DNA of 51,570 bases from Oscillospiraceae bacterium (GTDB lineage: Bacteria; Bacillota; Clostridia; Oscillospirales; Ruminococcaceae): NCBI GenBank assembly GCA_021199335.1, contig JAJQIG010000037.1, positions 1 through 51,570 on the forward strand. The letters run 5' to 3'. Numbering within the stretch: the first letter of the stretch is position 1; each line of letters starts with the position of its first letter. This document shows, piece by piece, positions 17,710 through 26,109 of this stretch. The position numbers and the translations under genes were made by a program. The notes under the pieces were generated by a model. The model had not been told where the DNA came from, did no database searches, and saw nothing but the letters and a program-made list of their open reading frames with translations.

Positions 17710-17723
17710 TTACAGTATGTAAA
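17709..17723 (+). promoter_or_regulatory. Palindromic operator over the XRE gene start site
   Basis: TTTACA-GTA-TGTAAA, a perfect inverted repeat that begins at the last base of the -10 box and covers the expected start site. This position is typical of an autorepressor site for an HTH protein; the link to the downstream regulator is inference. Confidence 0.5.
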
Positions 17724-17768
17724 CGTACGCAAACCGACAAATAATCAGCAAAAGCAACAGGAGGTGAC

Positions 17769-18476
17769 ATGATGAATTCGGACTTTCCCCGCATAATCAC
17801 TCTTTTGAGGAAAGAACACGGCATCAGTCAGAAAAAAGCGGCGGCGGATCTTGGAATTTCCCAAGCTCTGCTTTCCCATTATGAAAAAGGAATCCGTGAA
17901 TGCGGACTTGATTTCCTTGTAAGAACAGCGAATTATTACCATGTTTCCTGCGATTATCTCCTCGGGCTTTCCCCCGAACCCGCAGGAAGAACCATTTCAT
18001 ATGATGATATTCCCGAACAGGAATCTGGCGGCAGCAAGGTTGCGGTCGGCGGTATGATGGCGGCTTTCAACAAGAAGCTGATCGTTAACTCCACCAACGT
18101 GCTGTTCTCCCTTATCCAAAAAACGGGCAGCAATACCATTATGAAAGAAGCATCGTCTTTCCTTATGCTTGCCATATATAAGATGTTCCGTGTGGTTTAT
18201 TCGTCAAATTCCAAGAATGACCAAAGGCTCTTTACAGTTCCCGAAACAATTTCATCGGGCGCATCGTCCGCGGCAATGTCCCTATGCGAAGCAAACGCTA
18301 TGGCTGCGGCAAAGGGAGTGGTAATCGGCGAAGGCGATGTCGCATCCGACAATAATGAAACGCTTATCACAACAACCTCCCTGTCGGAGGAATACTCAGG
18401 CTCCGCATCATCCCTCCTCAACGTTATAAAGAACAGCGAGGCAAAGATTAAGATGATGAGCGGGGATTCCAAATAA
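17769..18476 (+). CDS. XRE-family transcriptional regulator
   Basis: A 235-residue protein. Residues 1-68 are a Cro/CI-type helix-turn-helix domain (IITLLRKEHGISQKKAAADL, GISQALLSHYEKGIRECG), followed by a linker, a mostly helical region of about 150 residues and a Ser/Ala-rich stretch. The C-terminal part has no recognised sensor domain. AGGAGG precedes two adjacent ATGs (17769 and 17772). A palindrome over its own start site suggests autoregulation. It is transcribed alone; a strong terminator lies about 155 bases downstream. Confidence 0.85.
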   Translation: MMNSDFPRIITLLRKEHGISQKKAAADLGISQALLSHYEKGIRECGLDFLVRTANYYHVSCDYLLGLSPEPAGRTISYDDIPEQESGGSKVAVGGMMAAFNKKLIVNSTNVLFSLIQKTGSNTIMKEASSFLMLAIYKMFRVVYSSNSKNDQRLFTVPETISSGASSAAMSLCEANAMAAAKGVVIGEGDVASDNNETLITTTSLSEEYSGSASSLLNVIKNSEAKIKMMSGDSK

Positions 18477-18632
18477 CGCCCTGTTGTTTTGTTTAACGCA
18501 TTTTATTTCGCCCGTCCCTTTTCGGAAAAATCGAGATAAAAAGCATTCTATACATTAAGTATACCACATTATTTTTCATAATGTCAATACAGCTTCGTCA
18601 ATATCGCCCGAGGCGCCGTAATATATCGAATT

Positions 18633-18666
18633 ATTCCGCTCCGAACGTTGGAGCGGAATGTTTTTT
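18633..18666 (+). terminator. Intrinsic terminator
   Basis: Perfect 10-bp arms ATTCCGCTCC (18633-18642) and GGAGCGGAAT (18650-18659) with a 7-base loop, then GTTTTTT. It ends the XRE unit. The rest of 18477-18842 holds no gene that I can support. Confidence 0.85.
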
Positions 18667-18842
18667 GGCGATGTTTTCCCAATATGAAAGGGACTTTGCC
18701 TATCCAAAATTATCTTTAATACAAATTGGCGGAATAATTGCCTGAAATTTTCTCTGATTTCTTAAAAATAAGCAGTTTTTCGGACGAAAAACCACTGTAA
18801 TTTGTGCGTATTGCCGTTTTTGAAGAGAAATTATCAAAACCC

Positions 18843-18871
18843 TTGACGAGAATGGAGGAATGGGCTAAAAT
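18843..18871 (+). promoter_or_regulatory. Promoter of the apbE-rnf region
   Basis: TTGACG (18843-18848), a 17-base spacer and TAAAAT (18866-18871). The predicted start, near 18878, is only about 2 bases before the apbE ATG at 18880, so the mRNA would be almost leaderless. Confidence 0.6.
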
Positions 18872-18879
18872 TATACTGT

Positions 18880-19869
18880 ATGAGTATTTATAAGAATAAT
18901 CGGGAAAACCCTTTATCGGCAGTCATTCTCTGCGCCGCCGCGCTTATGTGCGGCTGCTCCCGCTCCTCTGCGGAGTATGCAAGCCGTGATTTTTTTGCGT
19001 TCGATACGTTCGTGTCCGTTACATCCTATGACGATGATTTCGACATGGATTCCCTTGAAATGCGGCTTTGCGAAATAAGCGATGAGCTTCAAAGCGTCTA
19101 CGGCGCCGATGCGAACACGCTTTCAGGGGAGTATATCTCCGAATGTGCGGAGCTTTCATCGGTCCTCTCGAAGGAAATCGGCGGCGGGATAAATATTACC
19201 TGCGGGGCGTTGACGGAGCTTTGGGGGATTTCCTCCGATAACCCCCATGTTCCTGCGCAGGATGACATTTATAACGCCCTTGCGACCATTTGCGGCGGCT
19301 TCGAAAGCCTTGAAACGCTCCCGAGCGGAACAAGGCTTGATTTGGGCGCATCCGCAAAGGGCTACGCCTGCGGAAAGGCGGCGGAGCTTCTTGAAGAAAG
19401 CGGCGTTTCGGGCGGAATAGTTTCAATGGGCTCCTCACTTCTCCTTTTCGGGGAAAAGCCTGACGGCAGCAGCTTTAAATCTGCGGTGCGTAATCCCGAA
19501 AATTCTTCGGAATATATAGGAATTGTTGAAACCTCCGCCGCATATGTTTCCACAAGCGGCGGTTATGAGCGTTATTTCGAGGAGAACGGCAAGCGCTACG
19601 AGCATATCCTTTCCCCCGAAACGGGCTATCCCGTTGAAACCGACCTCACCTCGGTAACTGTTATTATCCCATACGGAACGGAAAACGGCGGAATCCTCTC
19701 CGACCTGCTCTCAACGGCGATTTATGCGGAGGGAACGGCGGGGCTTGAACATTTTATGGGCATTGATTACTGCTCCATTATCGCCGCCGATAAAAACAAA
19801 AACCTTTACGTCAGCAACGGAGTTGATTTTACCCTATATGAAAGCTCAGGCTACAGGCTCTCGCAATAA
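18880..19869 (+). CDS. apbE: FAD:protein FMN transferase (ApbE), lipoprotein
   Basis: A 329-residue ApbE that attaches FMN from FAD to threonine in proteins with the S/T-G-A-T motif; both targets (RnfD and RnfG) are encoded downstream. A signal peptide ends in a lipobox-like LMCGC (about residues 22-26), so it acts on the outer face of the membrane. Family features: FFAFDTFVSVTSY, DLGASAKGYACGKA (FAD/Mg binding), SMGSSLLLFGEK, YEHILSPETGYPV and the Asp-rich C-terminal metal site region. The GGAGG at 18854-18858 is 21 bases from the ATG, too far to be used normally, and falls inside the promoter spacer. Confidence 0.93.
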   Translation: MSIYKNNRENPLSAVILCAAALMCGCSRSSAEYASRDFFAFDTFVSVTSYDDDFDMDSLEMRLCEISDELQSVYGADANTLSGEYISECAELSSVLSKEIGGGINITCGALTELWGISSDNPHVPAQDDIYNALATICGGFESLETLPSGTRLDLGASAKGYACGKAAELLEESGVSGGIVSMGSSLLLFGEKPDGSSFKSAVRNPENSSEYIGIVETSAAYVSTSGGYERYFEENGKRYEHILSPETGYPVETDLTSVTVIIPYGTENGGILSDLLSTAIYAEGTAGLEHFMGIDYCSIIAADKNKNLYVSNGVDFTLYESSGYRLSQ

Positions 19870-20239
19870 CGAAAGAAAAACTCTGCGGCTGCGTGACGTT
19901 GTAATTGCCGCTGTTCTTATCGTCCTTTCGGCGGCGGCATATCTCTTTCTTGGCAAAAGGGACAGCGGCGCAGGTACTGCCGAGGTCTACGCCAACGGAG
20001 ATGTTATTGCCAAAATAGACCTTTCGAAGGACGGAGTTTACCCCATATCGGGATTTGATATGGAGCTTACGGTGAAGGACGGCAAAATCTGCGTTTCCCA
20101 TTCCGACTGTCCCGATAAGGTATGCGAACGAACGGGCTATATAAGCAGCAGTTATCAGTCGATAGTATGTCTGCCGAACCGAATTGCAGTAAAAATTGTT
20201 TCTTCGGAGAAATCCGATAATATTGATGTTGTGATATGA
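19838..20239 (+). CDS. NusG domain II-containing membrane protein
   Basis: A 133-residue protein: a basic start, one transmembrane helix (VVIAAVLIVLSAAAYLFLG, about residues 22-40) and an extracytoplasmic NusG domain II (about 52-133; the CVSHSDCPDKVCERTGYIS segment has three cysteines, then VCLPNRIAVKIV). Such proteins are often encoded between apbE and Rnf-type genes in Clostridia; the role is unknown, possibly linked to Rnf assembly. The ATG at 19838 overlaps the apbE 3' end by 32 bases; a longer reading start at 19724 would lie deep in apbE and lose the helix context. Its stop overlaps the next start (ATGA). Confidence 0.8.
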   Translation: MKAQATGSRNNERKTLRLRDVVIAAVLIVLSAAAYLFLGKRDSGAGTAEVYANGDVIAKIDLSKDGVYPISGFDMELTVKDGKICVSHSDCPDKVCERTGYISSSYQSIVCLPNRIAVKIVSSEKSDNIDVVI

Positions 20240-20760
20240 ATATTAATCCTTTTAAATCCGCTTCCCGTTACGCCGCGCTGACGGGATTAATGCTTGCCCT
20301 TGCGCTTACGCTGACAGCTCTTGAAAGCACCTTTTCGGCATTTCTTCCCGCAGGTGTACGGATAGGTCTTGCCAACGTTGCGGTGCTCGGAACGGCAGTA
20401 TGCGTAAATATCCCCACGGCATTCCTGATAACCCTTTTGAAGTCGGTTTTTGTGCTCCTGACAAGGGGCGTGTCGGCGGGGGCAATGTCAATTTGCGGGG
20501 GAATTGCCGCCTTTTCCGTTACGGCGCTGCTTCTTTCCAAAACAAGATCGTCCTATGTTATGATAAGCGTTCTGAGCGCAATATCCCATATAATCGGTCA
20601 GCTTGCAATGGCAAGCGTCCTTACGGGCAGCGCATATACCTTTTATTACGCCCCGCTCCTTATTGCAACAGGCACGGCATCGGGATTTATTACGGGAACG
20701 GTTTCGGGCAGGGTCATTCCTCTGCTTGAGAAAAACCTTTCCGCACATCGAAAACAATAA
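20236..20760 (+). CDS. Gx transporter family protein (HepS component I-like)
   Basis: A 174-residue membrane protein with five to six helices, matching the Gx_transp family, often annotated as heptaprenyl diphosphate synthase component I. Characteristic stretches are PAGVRIGLANVAVL, FLITLLKSVFVLLTRG and SAGAMSICGGIAAF. The fold is that of ECF-type substrate-binding S components, so a membrane transport role is likelier than prenyl synthesis. Starts with ATGA overlap on the NusG-II gene. This apbE/NusG-II/Gx order upstream of rnf is common in Clostridia. Confidence 0.85.
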   Translation: MNINPFKSASRYAALTGLMLALALTLTALESTFSAFLPAGVRIGLANVAVLGTAVCVNIPTAFLITLLKSVFVLLTRGVSAGAMSICGGIAAFSVTALLLSKTRSSYVMISVLSAISHIIGQLAMASVLTGSAYTFYYAPLLIATGTASGFITGTVSGRVIPLLEKNLSAHRKQ

Positions 20761-20803
20761 AAGCCGAGGCGGCAGCCTTTAGACCCGATTTTTGTCGGCT
20801 TTA
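20760..20803 (+). terminator. Hairpin between Gx transporter and rnfC
   Basis: Arms AAAGCCGA (20760-20767) and TCGGCTTT (20796-20803) with a 28-base loop, followed by AAAGGG rather than a U-run. It may be a processing site or weak terminator separating apbE-NusG-Gx from rnfCDGEAB. I see no clear promoter in 20804-20899. Confidence 0.35.
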
Positions 20804-20899
20804 AAGGGTGCTTTCTCACAAGCCCCAACCCTATATAACCACAATAAGTAACGAAGGCTGCGGCTTTCTTTACTTTGAAATCAGGGAGGAATATATAAG

Positions 20900-22195
20900 A
20901 TGAAAAAACTTAACGGTGTGCGCCTTAGCCATGATAAATGGACTAAAGACTGCGAAACCGCCTGCTTTCCTCTGCCGAAACAGGTGATTTTACCGATGTC
21001 CCAAAGTATGGGCGCGCCATGTAACTGCCTTGTAAAGGCAGGCGATACCGTAACCGTTGGGCAGAAAATCGGCGAAACGGATGCTTTTATGTCCGTGCCG
21101 ATTCATTCTTCCGTTTCGGGAACGGTAAGCTCGGTTGTTGATTATCTCCTGGCGGGGGGAAGCTCCTGCAAGGCGGCAGTAATCGACACCGATGGCGAAC
21201 AGACCCCCGACCCCGCCATAGTTCCGCCGACCGTAACCGACAAGGCGTCGTTTATCGCCGCCGTAAAAGAAAGCGGAGTTGCCGGCCTTGGCGGCGCAGG
21301 CTTCCCAACCCATGTCAAGCTTAGCTTTGACCCGTCAAAGACGCCAATCGACACACTTGTTATAAACGCAGCCGAATGCGAACCGTTTATTACATCCGAT
21401 TTCCGCCAGATGATGGAAGCCCCCGATGACGTTATCGGCGGAGTACAGGCTGTAATGAAATATCTTGATATTCCAACCTGTAAAATCTGTATCGAGAACA
21501 ACAAGCCCGAAGCTATTGCCCTTTTGAAGGAGAAAACCGCCGATATGAAGTCGGTTGAGATTGTAACTCTCCCCTCCTCCTACCCGCAGGGCGCGGAAAA
21601 GGTTATTATTTTCTCAGCAACGGGAAGAATTGTAGCCGAGGGTGAGCTGCCCGCAAATCAGGGCGTAATGGTTATGAACGTTTCAACTGCGGCTTTTATC
21701 AACCGCTATCTCGAAACGGGTATGCCCCTTACATCCAGAAGAATTACGCTTGACGGCGATGCAATCGTTAAAAATAAGGGCAATTACTTTGTCCCAATCG
21801 GCACAAGGGTATCGGAAATTCTTGCATACGGCGGAGCTGAGAATCCGCAGAAGGTTCTCTACGGCGGTCCGATGATGGGATTCCCGCTTTATGACACCGA
21901 TCAGCCTATCCTCAAAACAACAAACGCTATTCTCGCCTTCAATGATGTGAAGGAACCGAAAACCACCGCCTGCATCCGCTGCGGAAGCTGCATAAGCGTT
22001 TGCCCCCTTAACCTTATGCCTGTTTCAATCGAAAGCGCTTATAAGGCAAAGGATGTTGAGGCGCTCAAGAGGCTTAAGGTTACGCTTTGCATGAACTGCG
22101 GCTGCTGCAGCTACATTTGCCCTGCGCACAGACCTCTTGCAGAAATAAATCAGCTTGCAAAGGGCTTGATTCCTCGCCCTGCGCCAAAGAAGTGA
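20900..22195 (+). CDS. rnfC: Rnf complex subunit RnfC
   Basis: A 431-residue RnfC, the cytoplasmic subunit that takes electrons from NADH/FMN in the ion-pumping ferredoxin:NAD oxidoreductase. It has the N-terminal barrel-sandwich part, an FMN/NADH-binding Rossmann part (GGAGFPTHVKL, VINAAECEPFITSDFR, SSYPQGAEKVII) and two [4Fe-4S] motifs CIRCGSCISVCP and CMNCGCCSYICP near 365-415. AGGGAGG lies 10 bases before the ATG. First gene of the six-gene rnfCDGEAB operon in the standard clostridial order. Confidence 0.97.
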   Translation: MKKLNGVRLSHDKWTKDCETACFPLPKQVILPMSQSMGAPCNCLVKAGDTVTVGQKIGETDAFMSVPIHSSVSGTVSSVVDYLLAGGSSCKAAVIDTDGEQTPDPAIVPPTVTDKASFIAAVKESGVAGLGGAGFPTHVKLSFDPSKTPIDTLVINAAECEPFITSDFRQMMEAPDDVIGGVQAVMKYLDIPTCKICIENNKPEAIALLKEKTADMKSVEIVTLPSSYPQGAEKVIIFSATGRIVAEGELPANQGVMVMNVSTAAFINRYLETGMPLTSRRITLDGDAIVKNKGNYFVPIGTRVSEILAYGGAENPQKVLYGGPMMGFPLYDTDQPILKTTNAILAFNDVKEPKTTACIRCGSCISVCPLNLMPVSIESAYKAKDVEALKRLKVTLCMNCGCCSYICPAHRPLAEINQLAKGLIPRPAPKK

Positions 22196-22214
22196 GAAAG
22201 GAGAATCACTGAAT

Positions 22215-23207
22215 ATGAATGGATTGAGAGTTTCTCCGTCACCACACAGAAATGGCGGACTTTCAACAACAAAAATTATGGCGGCTGTTATAATCGCACT
22301 GCTTCCTGCGGCGGTTATGGGCTGCGTTTACTTCGGATTAAGGGCTGCCGCAGTTCTGCTTGTAACCATTGTTTCGGCGGTTGCCTTTGAAGCGCTCTTT
22401 AACGTTGTAACAAAGCGTGAACAGACAATTTCCGACCTTTCCGCAGTTGTAACGGGACTTCTTCTCGGAATGAATCTTCCCGCTTCGGTGCCGTTTTATA
22501 TCCCCATTATCGGCAGCTTCGTTGCAATAGTTATCATTAAACAGCTCTTCGGCGGCATCGGGCAAAACTTCGCTAACCCTGCAATTGCCGCAAGAATCGT
22601 ACTTATGGTATCATTTTCATCACATATGACAAACTGGGTTGTTCCCTATTGGTATAGGGATGCATCCTCCGCAGCCGACGCTGTAACGGGCGCAACTCCG
22701 CTTGCCGCAGGCTGGCTTGAGAACGGCTCGGGGATGATGGTTTCCCCGTTCACCCTCAAGGAGATGTTCCTCGGAGCAACGGGCGGATGCATTGGTGAAA
22801 CCTGCGCCCTTGCGCTTATTATAGGCGGACTTTTCCTTATTATAACAGGCGTTATCTCCCCTGCGACACCGGTTGCATTTATCGGCGCATTCGGTGTCTT
22901 TACGCTCCTTTATACGGGCAGCCTTACGGTAACTGTTTATCAGCTTCTTGCGGGCGGACTTATGATAGGCGCATTCTTTATGGCGACCGATTATGCCACA
23001 ACTCCCCTTACAACATCGGGAAAGGTGGTTTTTGGCATCGGATGCGCGCTTATAACCTTTGTAATACGTCAATTCGGCAGCTTCCCCGAGGGAGTTTCAT
23101 TCTCAATACTGCTTATGAACCTGCTCACTCCTTATATTGACAGGCTCTGCACAACCTCTCCCCTCGGCGCAAAGAAGCCCGAAAAGGCAAAGGAGGCAGC
23201 TAAGTAA
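22215..23207 (+). CDS. rnfD: Rnf complex subunit RnfD
   Basis: A 330-residue membrane subunit with about nine or ten helices. The flavinylation motif DAVTGATPL is near residues 156-164; Thr161 should carry covalent FMN attached by ApbE. LLLGMNLPASVPFY and GQNFANPAIAARIVL are typical of RnfD/NqrB. It moves electrons across the membrane as part of Na+ or H+ translocation. It starts 19 bases after rnfC and its stop overlaps the rnfG start by one base. Confidence 0.96.
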   Translation: MNGLRVSPSPHRNGGLSTTKIMAAVIIALLPAAVMGCVYFGLRAAAVLLVTIVSAVAFEALFNVVTKREQTISDLSAVVTGLLLGMNLPASVPFYIPIIGSFVAIVIIKQLFGGIGQNFANPAIAARIVLMVSFSSHMTNWVVPYWYRDASSAADAVTGATPLAAGWLENGSGMMVSPFTLKEMFLGATGGCIGETCALALIIGGLFLIITGVISPATPVAFIGAFGVFTLLYTGSLTVTVYQLLAGGLMIGAFFMATDYATTPLTTSGKVVFGIGCALITFVIRQFGSFPEGVSFSILLMNLLTPYIDRLCTTSPLGAKKPEKAKEAAK

Positions 23208-23923
23208 TGTTTGAAGAAAAAATTAAACCGTCGCTTGTTCTGACACTGATATGCCTTATAACCTGCGCGCTGCTCGTTATTGCATACGAAGCTACATATG
23301 TTGACAGCACGGGCGTTATAACGGATAAAATGGTAGCGGGCCTTAACGAAATTTACGGCACCTCATACGGCTTTGAAATGCTTACCAATGATGACGGCTC
23401 AGTCTATACCCCCGAGGGAGTTTCCTCCGTCCTTAAAAATTCGGACGGAAACACCGCTTTTGAAATAACAACGGACGGCTATTCAAGCGATGGACTCCAT
23501 GTCCTTATCGGAATATCCTCCGACGGCGCAGTTTCGGGCGTTTCCATACTTACCATAGGTGAAACACCGGGACTTGGCACTAAGGTTCAGAATTCCGACT
23601 TCCTTGACCAGTTCAAGGGCGTTACCTTCGATAAGCTCCCCTCTGACAGCGCAGAGGAAACAACCGATGCTAAGTATGTATGGGGCGAAAAGAGCGAAAT
23701 CGATGCCCTCAGCGAAGCCGCAGCATCCGCTCCCGCCGCCGACACCTTTGAGCTTGACGCCGTAACGGGCGCAACCTTCTCCTCAAAGGGCATGAACAGA
23801 GCGGTTACAATCGCCCTCACGGCTTATAATGAAATGATTAACGGCGCCAGCGGCGGCGACACGGAGGTTGTTGCAGTCGACCTCACGGCTAATAATGAAA
23901 CGGAAGGAGCTGAACAGCAGTGA
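23207..23923 (+). CDS. rnfG: Rnf complex subunit RnfG
   Basis: A 238-residue RnfG: one N-terminal transmembrane helix (about 8-30) and an extracytoplasmic FMN-binding domain. GETPGLGTKV and DAVTGATFSSKGM are the family motifs; the Thr near 189 receives covalent FMN. It passes electrons to or from RnfD on the outer face. It ends in an acidic tail (NNETEGAEQQ). Starts one base into the rnfD stop; its stop overlaps the rnfE start (GTGA). Confidence 0.96.
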   Translation: MFEEKIKPSLVLTLICLITCALLVIAYEATYVDSTGVITDKMVAGLNEIYGTSYGFEMLTNDDGSVYTPEGVSSVLKNSDGNTAFEITTDGYSSDGLHVLIGISSDGAVSGVSILTIGETPGLGTKVQNSDFLDQFKGVTFDKLPSDSAEETTDAKYVWGEKSEIDALSEAAASAPAADTFELDAVTGATFSSKGMNRAVTIALTAYNEMINGASGGDTEVVAVDLTANNETEGAEQQ

Positions 23924-24603
23924 GCGAAGAAAAAAAGAAAAGCGGTCTTTATGAGCTTACAAAGGGATTTATAAAGGAAAATCCTGTTTTCGTGACAATG
24001 CTTGGAATGTGCCCGACGCTTGCCGTTACAACAATGGCTTCAAACGGTATAGGAATGGGCCTTGCGACAACCTTTGTACTTGTATGCTCAAACCTTGTAA
24101 TTTCACTGCTTAAAAATATTATTCCGAAAGCGGTTCGTCTGCCTTGCTTTATCGTTGTTATCGCAAGCTTTGTAACCCTTATCGAATTTCTTATGAAAGG
24201 CTATCTCCCTGAGCTTTACAGCAGCCTTGGACTTTTCCTTTCACTTATTACGGTAAACTGCATTATCCTCGGCCGTGCGGAAGCGTTCGCTTCAAAGAAC
24301 GGCCCCGTCAAATCAATGCTTGACGGACTTGGAATGGGTCTTGGCTTTACGCTTGCTTTATTCCTTATGGGAAGCGTTCGTGAAATCCTCGGCGCGGGAA
24401 CATGGTTCGGAATCGAGCTTCATCTTCCTGTAACAATGACGTTGTTCATTATGCCCGCAGGAGGATTTTTCACCCTCGGCGTAATTATTGCCGTTGTTAA
24501 TAAGCTCTCTAAGAAGAAGCCGCCTAAGGAGCTTGGCTGCGCTGCCTGCCCGAACGCCGCAGCCTGCCCGTCCTATAACAAAGAGGGAGGTAAAGACGAA
24601 TGA
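23920..24603 (+). CDS. rnfE: Rnf complex subunit RnfE with Cys-rich tail
   Basis: A 227-residue membrane subunit with six helices, an antiporter-like module that with RnfA holds the intramembrane iron-sulfur centre. ENPVFVTMLGMCPTLAV carries the conserved cysteine, and GRAEAFASKNG with DGLGMGLGFTLAL are family motifs. It starts with GTG. After the last helix there is a tail GCAACPNAAACPSYNK with three cysteines (C-x2-C-x5-C) that is not part of the RnfE core; it could bind metal or be redox active. The stop overlaps the rnfA start by 4 bases. Confidence 0.95.
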   Translation: MSEEKKKSGLYELTKGFIKENPVFVTMLGMCPTLAVTTMASNGIGMGLATTFVLVCSNLVISLLKNIIPKAVRLPCFIVVIASFVTLIEFLMKGYLPELYSSLGLFLSLITVNCIILGRAEAFASKNGPVKSMLDGLGMGLGFTLALFLMGSVREILGAGTWFGIELHLPVTMTLFIMPAGGFFTLGVIIAVVNKLSKKKPPKELGCAACPNAAACPSYNKEGGKDE

Positions 24604-25178
24604 AGGAAATGCTTGTAATTCTTCTCAGCGCAATGCTGGTTGACAACTTTGTTCTCTCGAAATTTATGGGAATCTGCGCATTCCTCGGAGTATCGAAAAA
24701 GCTTGACAGCGCAGTCGGAATGGGCGCTGCGGTTACATTTGTTATGGTTTGCGCCGCAATTGTAACATATCCCATTTATACCCTGATTCTTGTTCCGATG
24801 GGACTTACATACCTTAAAACGGTTGCGTTTATACTTATCATAGCTCTCTTTGTTCAGATTGTTGAAATGTTTCTTAAAAAGGCTGTTCCGCCGCTTTATA
24901 AGGCTCTCGGCGTTTTTCTTCCGCTTATAACAACGAACTGTGCGGTTCTCGGCGCAACAATTCTTAACATCGATAATGAGTATAACCTTGGTCAGTCGAT
25001 AGTAAATTCCCTCGGCGCAGGCCTTGGATTTACCCTTGCGCTTATTATATTCAGCGGAGTTCGCCAAAGGGTAAACGCTGCCAATACTCCCGAAATGTTT
25101 AAGGGAGTTCCCGCAACGCTTATCGCCGCATCAATCGTTTCCGTAAGCTTTATGGGCTTTTCGGGAATGTTCAGCTAA
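24600..25178 (+). CDS. rnfA: Rnf complex subunit RnfA
   Basis: A 192-residue six-helix protein of inverted topology to RnfE. NFVLSKFMGICAFLGVSKK and TTNCAVLGATILN carry the two cysteines that, with those of RnfE, bind a membrane-embedded iron-sulfur cluster. Full length for the family. Its start overlaps the rnfE stop (ATGA). GAGGGAGG lies about 7 bases upstream. Confidence 0.97.
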   Translation: MKEMLVILLSAMLVDNFVLSKFMGICAFLGVSKKLDSAVGMGAAVTFVMVCAAIVTYPIYTLILVPMGLTYLKTVAFILIIALFVQIVEMFLKKAVPPLYKALGVFLPLITTNCAVLGATILNIDNEYNLGQSIVNSLGAGLGFTLALIIFSGVRQRVNAANTPEMFKGVPATLIAASIVSVSFMGFSGMFS

Positions 25179-25193
25179 GGAGGATTTTTCCAA

Positions 25194-26033
25194 ATGGTAA
25201 CAACATATATTCTTCCTGCGCTTGTTTTTGCCGCAATCGGACTTATCGCAGGAGTCCTGCTCACGGTCTGCTCAAAGGTTTTTGAGGTTAAAACAGATGA
25301 ACGTATCGAAGCGGTAAATGAAGCTCTTCCGCAGGTAAACTGCGGCTCATGCGGATTTTCGGGCTGCTCCGACTACGCAAATGCCATAGTTAAAAACGGC
25401 GTTCCGACAAACCTTTGCCGCCCCGGCGGAAAGGATGCGTCGGAAAAAATTTCCGCTATTATGGGCATGGAAAGCATGGAAACAACCGCACAGATTGCCG
25501 TTGTAAGATGCAACGGAAGCTGCGAAAATACCTCGAATAAATTTAAGTTTGACGGTATATCAAGCTGTAAAGCCGCAAAACGCTTTTACGGCGGCTCGGC
25601 TGCCTGCTCCCACGGATGCCTTGGCTATGGCGATTGTATGACAGTCTGCTCGAACGACGCAATCACTATTGAAAACGGCGTTGCAAGGATAGATAGGTCT
25701 AAATGCCTCGGCTGCGGACTTTGCGCAAAGGCGTGTCCCAACCAGCTTATTGTCGTGCATGATGTTACAAACCGTGTTGACGTCTGCTGTTCATCAACGG
25801 AAATCGGCAAGGCCGTGCGCGCTGTATGCAAAACAGGCTGTATCGGCTGTAAAAAATGCGAAAGAACCTGCGAGTTCGGCGCAATCACAGTTGAAAATAA
25901 CCTTGCGCATATAGATTACAGCAAATGCACAAGCTGCGGAAAATGCGCAGAAAACTGCCCTGTTCACGCTATACAAATGTGTACGGGTACCCCCACAGCG
26001 GTTAATTTGGACAAAGCTGCAGTTGCAAAGTAA
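25194..26033 (+). CDS. rnfB: Rnf complex subunit RnfB (ferredoxin-like)
   Basis: A 279-residue iron-sulfur subunit that accepts electrons from ferredoxin. An N-terminal membrane helix (about 5-27) is followed by the 4Fe-4S domain with NCGSCGFSGC and a distal Cys, then further cysteine groups: CSHGCLGYGDCMTVC, CLGCGLCAKACP, CKTGCIGCKKCERTC and CTSCGKCAENCP. This gives at least five cluster motifs, more than proteobacterial RnfB and usual in Clostridia. Fifteen bases after rnfA with AAGGAGG upstream; last gene before a strong terminator. Confidence 0.96.
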   Translation: MVTTYILPALVFAAIGLIAGVLLTVCSKVFEVKTDERIEAVNEALPQVNCGSCGFSGCSDYANAIVKNGVPTNLCRPGGKDASEKISAIMGMESMETTAQIAVVRCNGSCENTSNKFKFDGISSCKAAKRFYGGSAACSHGCLGYGDCMTVCSNDAITIENGVARIDRSKCLGCGLCAKACPNQLIVVHDVTNRVDVCCSSTEIGKAVRAVCKTGCIGCKKCERTCEFGAITVENNLAHIDYSKCTSCGKCAENCPVHAIQMCTGTPTAVNLDKAAVAK

Positions 26034-26049
26034 AAGATAACACAAAAAA

Positions 26050-26097
26050 CCTCTCGGATTTAGGGTATCCGCCTTAAATCCGAGAGGATTATTTTTA
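26050..26097. terminator. Terminator of the rnf operon
   Basis: A 13-bp perfect stem CCTCTCGGATTTA (26050-26062) with TAAATCCGAGAGG (26075-26087), then ATTATTTTTAT. On the minus strand the stem is followed by a run of six T, so it can also stop the convergent spoIID-like gene. Confidence 0.9.
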
Positions 26098-26109
26098 TCG
26101 AGGGCTGCG

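Noticed and set aside
19724-19837. N-terminal extension of the NusG-II gene into apbE
   Set aside because: It would overlap apbE by about 146 bases and has no binding site; the domain and helix are complete from 19838.
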